From: Methylophaga sp.
GTDB lineage: Bacteria > Pseudomonadota > Gammaproteobacteria > Nitrosococcales > Methylophagaceae
Length of the DNA stretch: 14,916 bases
Direction of reading: 5' to 3'
Assembly (NCBI GenBank): GCA_014762585.1
Contig: JABURN010000245.1
Span: forward strand, 1 to 14,916
The notes beneath the pieces are model-generated. The model did not search any database, had not been told where the DNA came from, and was given only the letters and a program-made list of their open reading frames with translations. The position numbers and the translations under genes were made by a program. Position 1 is the stretch's first letter; each line of letters starts with the position of its first letter. Of the stretch, positions 8,915 through 14,916 are shown one piece after another.

Positions 8915-9403
8915 ATGACTCACCAAGCCGATCCCAAACGGCGCTCGTTTATCAAAGGCGCCATTTCCGCTTCCACCCTGGCACTGGTTGCCAGCAGCGG
9001 TTTGCTATTACCTCGCCGTCTTCTGGCTCACTGGCCCAGTGATGCTTTCACTGCCGAGACAGTGGAAGATGCTTTGCTGGCTTTACTGGGTGAGGCTGAA
9101 GTCGCTAATGACAAGCAAATCGCTTTTAAACTCGGGGCACCGCCGAGTTATGCCGTGAACGGTGCCTCGGTGCCGGTCGAGATTCGCAGTGAGCTGGCCA
9201 ATGTCGAACGAATCGCTATTCTGGTCGATAAAAATCCCAATCCACTGGCGATGAGTGTTGATTTGACTCCGGACGTAGCCCTGCCATTCAAAAGCATGAT
9301 CAAGGTGGCTGAAGACTCTGAAGTGATTGCCGTGGTGCGTGCGGATGGTAAGCTCTATAGAACATCGCGTGATATTGCGGTGGATATTGGAGGTTGTGCC
9401 TGA
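8915..9403 (+). CDS. soxY: SoxY-like thiosulfate/sulfur carrier subunit
   Basis: SoxY carries sulfur on a C-terminal cysteine on a swinging arm, as a heterodimer with SoxZ in the periplasm. The 162-residue protein has a Tat signal (RRSFIKG at 9-15, hydrophobic stretch, LLPRRLLA), then the immunoglobulin-like SoxY domain, and C161 in the ending IGGCA. The classic ending is GGCGG, so the arm is cut short by about one residue, though the cysteine and the two glycines before it remain. The gene starts four bases after bepA, and its TGA overlaps the soxZ ATG. No soxA, soxX, soxB or soxCD is in the window, so full Sox thiosulfate oxidation is not shown. Confidence 0.9.
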   Translation: MTHQADPKRRSFIKGAISASTLALVASSGLLLPRRLLAHWPSDAFTAETVEDALLALLGEAEVANDKQIAFKLGAPPSYAVNGASVPVEIRSELANVERIAILVDKNPNPLAMSVDLTPDVALPFKSMIKVAEDSEVIAVVRADGKLYRTSRDIAVDIGGCA

Positions 9404-9720
9404 TGGCAATCAAAGCCAGAGACAGAATACGAGCCAAGCTGACAGATGAGCAGACCACCGTGCGGGTTCTGCTTGCTCACCCCATGCATACCGGCCGCGG
9501 TGAAAACGAGCAGGGAGAGTTGATACCCGCTGAATTTATCCAGGATATCCGTTGCTGGCGTAACGGCAAGGAAGTCCTGACCATCAAGTGCGGCACTGCA
9601 ACGGCCCGTAATCCTTATTTTTCATTTCAGCTGGCAGGTGGTGCTTCCGGCGACAAAATCATGGTTCGCTGGGTGGACAACCTCGGCGCCAAGGGGATTG
9701 CCGAGACCACCCTGTCATGA
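9403..9720 (+). CDS. soxZ: SoxZ-like sulfur carrier partner
   Basis: SoxZ is the partner of SoxY and has no signal of its own, travelling with SoxY through Tat. The 105-residue protein shows the family pattern: VRVLLAHPMHTGRGENEQGELIPA, then FIQDIRCWRNGKEV, ARNPYFSFQL and a closing WVDNLGAKGIAETTLS. ATG 9403 is chosen over 9394 because GGAGG lies at 9389-9393 and it forms TGATG with the soxY stop; that same GGAGG encodes the last glycines of SoxY. Its own stop overlaps the start of the next gene (ATGA at 9717), linking the carrier translationally to the sensor kinase. Confidence 0.92.
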   Translation: MAIKARDRIRAKLTDEQTTVRVLLAHPMHTGRGENEQGELIPAEFIQDIRCWRNGKEVLTIKCGTATARNPYFSFQLAGGASGDKIMVRWVDNLGAKGIAETTLS

Positions 9721-11429
9721 GTCTCAAGCTCAAGGTTAATCTTTTTTTCACCATCCTCTTGCTGGCTTCATTAATGGCCGGCACCGGCGTGCTGATTTCC
9801 AATGCCCGTCACTCAGTCGAAAAAGAAGTGCAGGACACCATGGATGCCGCAGCAAGACTGATCACCCTGACCCTGGCTGACAGACCCCTTAACAGGGAAT
9901 TGGGCATCAATGAGCAGATGCACGAAATGATCAAGGCGCTGAGTGAAATCCGTAGCCTGCATATTCTGCTGTTTGATGCGCAGGGCCTCCTTTATGAAGG
10001 TGAGCCGGAACCCACCCTGGAAGTCGAGCCGCCCGAATGGTTCGTTAAAATTCTGTTTCCGGAAATCACCCCCCTGAGTAAACGTTTCGGCAACGGCCAT
10101 ATGGTGATTTATGCGGCACCGATGCAGGAAATCAGTGACCGCTGGCAAGACATTCGCAGCATCATCGGGCTGGGGATGGTGGTGTTTGTGTTTGTCAGTA
10201 TCTTTTTGTACTGGGGGGTTGACTGGTTTTTGCGTCCTTTGCAGCGTTTGCTACAGGCGCTGGCGGCTTTTGAGCGGGGAGACCTGCATTCCAGGCTGCC
10301 CAGTTTCACGCTGCCGGAGATGAACCAGATCAGCCAGACCTTCAACCGCATGGGGCAGGCACTGGAGCTGAGTTCAGCTGAAAACCAGCGTCTGGCGATG
10401 CTGGTCAGACAGTCCGGCGATGCCATTCTGGCGCTCGATCATGCCGGCAATATCACTTTCTGTAACTCCACCGCCGAAAGATTGTTTGCCAAGCAAACGC
10501 CGGTACTGAAAGGCGAAGCGCTGGCGAATCTCGGTTTTGATCATCAGCGCAAGAACATCGCCCGTGTGCTGGAAAACTGCGAAACCATTGAAAATATGGA
10601 AACCACACTGACCCGACCGGATGGTGAGCAACTGACCCTGTTGATGTCCAGCGTGCCGCTGTATGACAACAATCAGCAGATTATCGGCCTGGTCTGCACA
10701 CTGCGTGATATCACCGAGCTGAAACAGGCGGAAATGGCCCGCAACCAGTTACGTGAAACCCGCCTGCTGACCAAACATATGGATGAAGTGCAGGAAGCAG
10801 AGCGCCGGCACCTGGCGCGTGAATTACATGATGAACTGGGACAATGCCTGACCGCCATCAAGACTGATGCTGTATTGATACGAAATCGCACTCAGGATAG
10901 CGAACCCAGAATTCATGGCAGTGCTCAGGCGATAATTGATACCGCCAGTCACATCTATGATGTGGTGCATAACATGATTACCCGGTTGCGTCCCAGCCCG
11001 CTGGATGATCTGGGTCTGGTGCCGACGCTGGAGCAGAGCATCGCCAGTTGGCGTGAACGCGAAGCTGAGATAAATTTTGTGTTGCAGATCAGCGGCAAAC
11101 TCGACAATCTGAACGAAGCCATGAACATGACGGTCTTCAGAGTAGTACAGGAAGCCATCACCAATGCGGTGCGTCATGCCCAGGCCAGCCAGATCAAGGT
11201 CCAGATTCATGCCGAGCAGGGTGGAGATAAGGACGAGCTGAGCATCGATATCAGCGACAACGGTAAAGGTATGGTGGTTAAAGATTTTCATTCTGATGTC
11301 GACTTTGGGCTGCTGGGAATGCGCGAACGGGTTCAGAGCATGGGCGGCGAGTTCAAGTTGCTGAGCGAGCCCGGTGACGGAGTGGCGATAAAAATTAAGA
11401 TTCCTCTGGGAGCGGACAGACTGATATGA
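9717..11429 (+). CDS. NarL/UhpB-type sensor histidine kinase with PAS
   Basis: This 570-residue membrane kinase should phosphorylate the regulator encoded just after it. Domains: TM1 (about 8-28), periplasmic sensor (29-145, with PPEWFV at 105-110), TM2 (147-168), HAMP (170-222), PAS (about 224-337), HisKA_3 with phospho-acceptor H371 in ARELHDELGQ, and HATPase (EAITNAVRHA at 479-488, SDNGKGM at 513-519, GLLGMRERV at 531-539). All catalytic motifs are intact. The start overlaps the soxZ stop (ATGA) and the end overlaps the regulator start (ATGA). Kinases of this class govern PQQ alcohol dehydrogenases in Paracoccus and Pseudomonas; a similar job here is inferred from pqqA and xoxF nearby. The signal is unknown. 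Confidence 0.93.
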   Translation: MSLKLKVNLFFTILLLASLMAGTGVLISNARHSVEKEVQDTMDAAARLITLTLADRPLNRELGINEQMHEMIKALSEIRSLHILLFDAQGLLYEGEPEPTLEVEPPEWFVKILFPEITPLSKRFGNGHMVIYAAPMQEISDRWQDIRSIIGLGMVVFVFVSIFLYWGVDWFLRPLQRLLQALAAFERGDLHSRLPSFTLPEMNQISQTFNRMGQALELSSAENQRLAMLVRQSGDAILALDHAGNITFCNSTAERLFAKQTPVLKGEALANLGFDHQRKNIARVLENCETIENMETTLTRPDGEQLTLLMSSVPLYDNNQQIIGLVCTLRDITELKQAEMARNQLRETRLLTKHMDEVQEAERRHLARELHDELGQCLTAIKTDAVLIRNRTQDSEPRIHGSAQAIIDTASHIYDVVHNMITRLRPSPLDDLGLVPTLEQSIASWREREAEINFVLQISGKLDNLNEAMNMTVFRVVQEAITNAVRHAQASQIKVQIHAEQGGDKDELSIDISDNGKGMVVKDFHSDVDFGLLGMRERVQSMGGEFKLLSEPGDGVAIKIKIPLGADRLI

Positions 11430-12070
11430 GCCTAAACAAAACAAAAGTCTTGCTGGTGGATGACCACGAGCTGGTGAGGGCTGGCTTTCGCCGTTTACTG
11501 GAAGATGGTGATAAGTTCACTGTGGTTGCCGAGTCCGGTAGCGGTGAACAGGCGGTGCAGGATTTCAACAAGCACCACCCGGATGTAGTGGTGATGGATA
11601 TTTCCATGCCCGGTATCGGTGGCGTCGGCGCCATAGAACGCATCATCGCCCGGGAGCCCCATGCGAGAATTCTGGTACTTAGTGTCCATGAGGACAGCGT
11701 GTTCACTACCCGGGCCATGCAGGCCGGTGCGCTGGGGTTTATTCCCAAACGTAGCGCCCCTGAGGAAATGCTGAAAGCTGTAGAACTGGTCGCGCAGGGT
11801 AAAACCTGTATTGCACCTGAAATCGCGCAGCAACTGGCAATGCAGAAATTAACCGGCTCTGAAAACCCGCTCGATGTGTTAAGCCAACGCGAGTTTGAGG
11901 TGTTCCGCCTGTTAGCAGAGGGCAAAACCGTTAATGAGATCGCGGATATTCTCAGCTTGAGCCCAAAAACAGTGGGTACACATCACACCAATATCAAACA
12001 GAAGCTGAATGTCTCCAACTCGGCAGAACTGGCTCGGTTGGCTATCCGCAGTGGTCTGGTGGATGCTTGA
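11426..12070 (+). CDS. LuxR/NarL-type response regulator, partner of the first kinase
   Basis: This 214-residue regulator has a receiver domain (acidic pair D12-D13, phospho-acceptor D58 in VVVMDISMPG, S86, K108 in GFIPKRS) and a LuxR-type helix-turn-helix at about 150-210 (LSQREFEVFRLLAEGKT, then SPKTVGTHHTNIKQKL). Everything needed for phosphorylation and DNA binding is present. The ATGA overlap with the kinase gene makes the pairing very likely. Its end is 129 bases before pqqA, so pqqA is an obvious candidate target; this is inference. Confidence 0.94.
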   Translation: MSLNKTKVLLVDDHELVRAGFRRLLEDGDKFTVVAESGSGEQAVQDFNKHHPDVVVMDISMPGIGGVGAIERIIAREPHARILVLSVHEDSVFTTRAMQAGALGFIPKRSAPEEMLKAVELVAQGKTCIAPEIAQQLAMQKLTGSENPLDVLSQREFEVFRLLAEGKTVNEIADILSLSPKTVGTHHTNIKQKLNVSNSAELARLAIRSGLVDA

Positions 12071-12154
12071 TATCGATTCAGGAAAATCCTGAGTCACGAC
12101 GAGCAAATTCCTCTCTGGCTTTTTTCATGGGCTCTGTAATCTATCACTCAACGA

Positions 12155-12182
12155 ATCCGGTTATCCGGTGTTTCAAGAAACA
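12155..12182. promoter_or_regulatory. Repeat/dyad cluster upstream of pqqA
   Basis: A tandem direct repeat ATCCGGTT/ATCCGGTG (12155-12170) overlaps the dyad TGTTTC-AA-GAAACA (12169-12182), ending 17 bases before the pqqA start. A -10-like TGTAAT (12135-12140) lies upstream without a good -35, as expected of an activator-dependent promoter. Binding by one of the adjacent LuxR-type regulators is only a suggestion; if transcription starts near 12147 the elements would lie in the leader. Confidence 0.35.
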
Positions 12183-12199
12183 AAAAAGAGGTGATTACT

Positions 12200-12271
12200 A
12201 TGTGGACTAAACCAGAATATTCAGACATGCGTTTCGGTTTCGAAGTCACTATGTACATTTGCAACCGCTAA
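12200..12271 (+). CDS. pqqA: PQQ precursor peptide PqqA
   Basis: PqqA is the ribosomal peptide whose glutamate and tyrosine side chains are joined by PqqE and then cut out to become pyrroloquinoline quinone, the cofactor of methanol dehydrogenase. This 23-residue peptide begins MWTKPEYSD and ends [10 protein letters not shown]. The invariant Glu15 and Tyr19 lie in E-V-T-x-Y, the same spacing and total length as Klebsiella PqqA. GAGGTGA (12188-12194) sits five bases before the ATG. It is followed by a strong terminator and not by pqqB, so it is a lone pqqA; pqqBCDE must lie elsewhere. The stand-alone unit may allow the precursor to be made in excess over the enzymes. Confidence 0.95.
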   Translation: MWTKPEYSDMRFGFEVTMYICNR

Positions 12272-12292
12272 TTGCATAGAGAAACCAAACTC

Positions 12293-12320
12293 AAAAAACC
12301 CGGCTCTGCCGGGTTTTTTT
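12293..12320 (+). terminator. Rho-independent terminator after pqqA
   Basis: CCCGGC pairs with GCCGGG around a TCT loop, with six A before and seven T after. It starts 21 bases after the pqqA stop codon and closes the one-gene unit. Confidence 0.93.
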
Positions 12321-12419
12321 ATGTCTGCTGTTTCAAAGAATAGCCGAAAAAGGAATTTCTCCTATCTCCTTCTCCCCGGGTGAGCCATAAAATGCAGTTT
12401 TATTTATTGCTCCCCCATC

Positions 12420-13757
12420 ATGAATCTCAGATTCAGACTTAACCTTATTGTCACCATCATCTTATTCGTCATCGTGCTGCTCGGTGCCATGACGACGGTT
12501 CATAATGCCCGTGAAAATGTGAGGGCAGAAGTGGATTCCACGATGGACCTCGCCCTGCATATGCTTGAAGCTGAGCTCAATCATTTCAAGCGTACGGGCC
12601 TGATGAGCGCAGACGAAGACATGTCGCTTTTCAATCTGGGGCGTCTCTCAGGTGTTCGCCATCTACGCATAGAATTTTACGACAGCCATGGCTTTCTGGT
12701 TGAGACCAATCAGGTTGATGATGCCCATGATGAAAATGATCCGCCCAGCTGGTTCGTGTCACAGATGCAGGCCGGTCTGGACAACATGACTCTCAAATCC
12801 CTTCCTGTCAGTATCAACAATCGAGAGATCGGCAAACTGGTCATTAGTCCCGAGCCGGGCAATGAAATCAGTGAAGCCTGGCATGAAACCAAAACTATGC
12901 TTGAACTGATTGCCTTGTTCTTCGTGTCGGTCAATGTGGTTGTTTATATCGCTGTCGGGCTGTCGCTGAAACCTATCGACAATATTATTGATGCTTTGAC
13001 GGATATTGAGGCTGGCCATCTGGACCGACGTCTGCCTGTCTTCAACCTGCCAGAGATGGCCAGTATCAGCCATAAGTTCAACGGCATGGCTTCCGCCTTA
13101 CAGATCAGCACCCGTAACAATCATCGTCTTACCCAGCAAATCATCCGCCTGCAGGAAGCGGAGAGAAAAACCATCGCCCATGAATTACATGATGAAATCG
13201 GCCAGCATCTGACTGCGATCCATGTCGATGCTTCTGTTATCAAAAGTTGTCAGGATCTGGCTTGTGCCAAGCGCAGTGCTGTAGCGATTGATGAGGTCGC
13301 CAGACAAGTGATGGACATCATCAGAACCATGCTGCATCGATTGCGACCGGGTGGACTCGATGAAATCGGCTTTCTTGCCGCAGTACAGGACTTGGTCAAT
13401 AACTGGCAACAGCGGCACAAAAATATCGAAGTGCTCACCTATATTGAAGGCGACTTTTCCGATTTAGACGAAAACGAACAACTGACGCTCTATCGCGTCC
13501 TGCAGGAATGCCTGACCAATATCAGCCGACATGCAAATGCGAAGCTTGTAGAAATCTCATTGCTGGAGAGTGGCAAAGAGCGTTTGCTGATTGTGAAAGA
13601 TGATGGACAGGGCTTTGAGCTTGGACGTCATCCACAGCGTTTTGGACTGGCCGGCATGCATGAGCGCGTGGACAGTATCGGCGGAAAATTAAACATTACC
13701 AGTCAATATCAGCAAGGTGTGACAGTGCAGGTCACGCTTGCTAAACAAGGAGAATAA
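12420..13757 (+). CDS. NarL/UhpB-type sensor histidine kinase without PAS
   Basis: This 445-residue kinase is a paralogue of the one at 9717, sharing the N-terminal pattern (NLRFRLNLI, HNARENV, EVDSTMDLA) and the periplasmic PPSWFV (108-113), EIG and P-x-x-EIS features. Domains: TM1 (about 9-28), periplasmic sensor (29-160), TM2 (161-182), HAMP (183-235), then directly HisKA_3 with H257 in AHELHDEIGQ, and HATPase (ECLTNISRHA at 363-372, KDDGQGFE at 393-400, GLAGMHERV at 409-417). The PAS of the first kinase is absent. The ATG has no clear ribosome site; TAAAAT (12388-12393) could be a -10, giving a short leader. It is followed by its regulator gene and then xoxF, making methanol or lanthanide control a plausible but unproven role. 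Confidence 0.93.
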   Translation: MNLRFRLNLIVTIILFVIVLLGAMTTVHNARENVRAEVDSTMDLALHMLEAELNHFKRTGLMSADEDMSLFNLGRLSGVRHLRIEFYDSHGFLVETNQVDDAHDENDPPSWFVSQMQAGLDNMTLKSLPVSINNREIGKLVISPEPGNEISEAWHETKTMLELIALFFVSVNVVVYIAVGLSLKPIDNIIDALTDIEAGHLDRRLPVFNLPEMASISHKFNGMASALQISTRNNHRLTQQIIRLQEAERKTIAHELHDEIGQHLTAIHVDASVIKSCQDLACAKRSAVAIDEVARQVMDIIRTMLHRLRPGGLDEIGFLAAVQDLVNNWQQRHKNIEVLTYIEGDFSDLDENEQLTLYRVLQECLTNISRHANAKLVEISLLESGKERLLIVKDDGQGFELGRHPQRFGLAGMHERVDSIGGKLNITSQYQQGVTVQVTLAKQGE

Positions 13758-13759
13758 GC

Positions 13760-14404
13760 ATGGAACAATCAATAAAAGTCATGCTCACTGACGACCACGC
13801 GGTAGTGAGATCAGGACTTGGCAGGTTGCTTGAACAAAATGAAGGTATTCAGATTGTTGGGGAAGCCGAAAGCGGTGAGCAGGCTTATCAGACTTTTTCG
13901 GAAATCAGGCCGGATGTGTTGGTGATGGATATGTCGATGCCGGGTATGGGGGGACTTGAGGCGATGCGTCGCATTCTTAACCGTTGGCCTCAAGCCCGGA
14001 TAATCATGTTCTCAATGCATGAAAACGCGACTTTCGCTATTCAGTCGATGACCTCAGGCGCCCTTGGCTATGTGGCAAAATCGGGACATGCGGAGGATCT
14101 GGTTAAAGCTGTCCGGGAAGTGGCGCAGGGGCGCAGCTTTCTGAGTTCGGACATGGCACAGAAAGTAGCCTTGCAAAGCCTGACCGGAGGCGATAATCCG
14201 GCCCAGAAACTGACCTCGCGTGAGTTTGAAGTATTTCGTTTACTGTCTGAGGGAATGCTGGTTGAGGAAATAGCGCTCAGCCTCAATATCGGTCACAAAA
14301 CCGTTGCCAATTATCAGACCAGTCTGAAACAAAAGTTGGGTATCAACTCACCTGTGGACCTGGTCAGGCTGGCACTGAAATATGGTGTCATTAATGAGCA
14401 TTAA
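13760..14404 (+). CDS. LuxR/NarL-type response regulator, partner of the second kinase
   Basis: This 214-residue regulator has D11-D12, phospho-acceptor D57 in VLVMDMSMPG, S85 and K107 in the receiver, and a helix-turn-helix at about 150-210 (LTSREFEVFRLLSEGML, then GHKTVANYQTSLKQKL). It is the same length as the first regulator and clearly paralogous, but the recognition helix reads VANYQTS rather than VGTHHTN, so the two should prefer different DNA sites. AAGGAG lies before the ATG, two bases after the kinase stop. It is the gene just upstream of xoxF and is the strongest candidate for its activator, by position only. Confidence 0.94.
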   Translation: MEQSIKVMLTDDHAVVRSGLGRLLEQNEGIQIVGEAESGEQAYQTFSEIRPDVLVMDMSMPGMGGLEAMRRILNRWPQARIIMFSMHENATFAIQSMTSGALGYVAKSGHAEDLVKAVREVAQGRSFLSSDMAQKVALQSLTGGDNPAQKLTSREFEVFRLLSEGMLVEEIALSLNIGHKTVANYQTSLKQKLGINSPVDLVRLALKYGVINEH

Positions 14405-14436
14405 TTTCAATATAAACAGGGCCTTATGTTTTATTT

Positions 14437-14453
14437 TCATAGTTGTGCTATGA
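14437..14453. promoter_or_regulatory. Dyad in the xoxF upstream region
   Basis: TCATAG and CTATGA are perfect 6-base inverted arms around TTGTG, 33 bases after the regulator stop and 121 before xoxF. No T run follows, so it is not a standard terminator. A weak TTGTGC (14443-14448), 17 bases, then TAAAAC (14466-14471) could be a promoter overlapping it. A response-regulator site is possible; nothing confirms it. Confidence 0.35.
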
Positions 14454-14482
14454 CTTTCTCATGGATAAAACAGGAGTCAGTA

Positions 14483-14548
14483 ATGATGATTCTCAGGCCT
14501 TGTCAGCATAGAGTAAAAACATGCTCGAGACAGTCGTGCATCAATTGA
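14483..14548 (+). CDS. Possible 21-aa leader peptide upstream of xoxF
   Basis: An ATG with a strong ribosome site (AGGAG at 14472-14476, six-base gap) opens a 21-codon frame ending in TGA at 14546-14548, 25 bases before xoxF. The peptide begins MMILRPCQHR and contains three cysteines (C7, C14, C19), one histidine and several arginines. I know of no matching family. It could be a regulatory leader peptide, or a chance frame with a fortuitous Shine-Dalgarno. Nothing else occupies this gap. Confidence 0.3.
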   Translation: MMILRPCQHRVKTCSRQSCIN

Positions 14549-14573
14549 TTAATACAACAATAGGGAATTAACT

Positions 14574-14916
14574 ATGAAGCTGAAAACATTATCTCTGGCG
14601 ATAATGTCGCTGACCGTCGCAGGTGCGGCACAAGCTGACGAATTGCTGACCATGCAAAAGAATGCCAATAACTGGGTTATGCCAGCGGGCAACTATGCAA
14701 ACCAGCGTTATTCAGAACTGACACAAATCAATAAAGATAACGTCAAAGATCTGAACATGGCCTGGTCTTTCTCCACAGGTGTATTGCGCGGTCACGAAGG
14801 TAATCCACTCATCATCGACGGCACCATGTATGTTCACACACCATTCCCCAATATTGTGTTTGCACTGGATCTGAACAACGACGGTGCGATCAAGTGGAAA
14901 TACGAGCCTAAGCAAA
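14574..14916 (+). CDS. xoxF: XoxF-type PQQ methanol dehydrogenase, N-terminal part
   Basis: The enzyme oxidises methanol to formaldehyde (or formate) in the periplasm with PQQ and, in XoxF, a lanthanide, passing electrons to a cytochrome c. Only 114 codons are in the window; the frame is open at the right edge. A signal peptide (MKLKTLSLAIMSL... with AQA before D22-E23) is followed by NYANQRYSELTQINKDNVKD, WSFSTGVLRGHEGNPLI, MYVHTPFPNIVFALDL and KWKYEPKQ. VLRGHEG, HTPFPN and KYEPKQ are XoxF-like, whereas MxaF usually has LLNGHEG, HTSFPN and a different stretch before PKQ. The lanthanide-binding aspartate lies beyond the edge, so the assignment rests on N-terminal motifs. AGGGA stands about eight bases before the ATG. 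Confidence 0.88.
   Translation, partial: MKLKTLSLAIMSLTVAGAAQADELLTMQKNANNWVMPAGNYANQRYSELTQINKDNVKDLNMAWSFSTGVLRGHEGNPLIIDGTMYVHTPFPNIVFALDLNNDGAIKWKYEPKQ

Noticed and set aside
10824..11444. Leftward frame of 206 codons inside the first kinase
   Set aside because: Antisense shadow of the HisKA_3/HATPase region; no ribosome site or family pattern.
12077..12091. Hairpin after the first response regulator as a terminator
   Set aside because: A 6-base A/T-containing stem with no T run; not a convincing Rho-independent terminator.
7465..12271. BepA-like peptidase as the PqqA-processing protease
   Set aside because: PqqA processing uses M16-type cytoplasmic proteases; this protein is M48 with a signal peptide, so it would be in the wrong compartment.
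12321..12383. 20-codon frame after the pqqA terminator
   Set aside because: It starts right after the terminator T run with no ribosome site, and its peptide has no notable features.

Overview
The window looks like chromosomal DNA of a gammaproteobacterial methylotroph, most likely Methylophaga or a close relative. It ends in the first 114 codons of a XoxF-type (lanthanide-dependent) PQQ methanol dehydrogenase. Before that lie a PqqA precursor gene (23 aa), two NarL-type two-component systems, and sulfur-carrier genes (tusA, a dsrE2-like gene, soxY, soxZ). The genus is inferred from gene content only.

Left part (about 1-6660): a strip of accessory genes cut up by copies of one sequence, the promoter plus 5' half of a tRNA-Arg(CCU) gene. 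The intact tRNA is at 6583-6659. Three fragments with the same promoter-to-tRNA spacing but no 3' half start at about 82, 2127 and 3701. Between them lie (i) a short-type dihydroxy-acid dehydratase ilvD, (ii) an HxlR regulator divergent from a zinc-free quinone-oxidoreductase-like gene, with a 10-bp-arm inverted repeat between them, and (iii) an unrecognised gene divergent from a groES-groEL pair that has a clear sigma-32 promoter and lacks the usual GGM tail. The simplest reading is that gene blocks were inserted one after another at this tRNA gene, each bringing a new promoter and 5' half and displacing the old one. No integrase is visible.

Middle part (6662-12070): a leftward tusA-dsrE2 pair runs up to the tRNA. 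Divergent from it is a tight rightward group, bepA-like M48 peptidase, soxY, soxZ, a PAS-containing sensor kinase and a LuxR-type response regulator. The joins from soxY onward overlap (TGATG or ATGA), which implies one translationally coupled operon.

Right part (12071-14916): a lone pqqA with its own terminator, a second kinase/regulator pair paralogous to the first but without PAS, a 169-base leader holding a dyad and a possible 21-codon leader peptide, and then xoxF. A reasonable inference is that one or both two-component systems control methanol oxidation and PQQ supply, and that the SoxYZ carrier is co-expressed with this control circuit.
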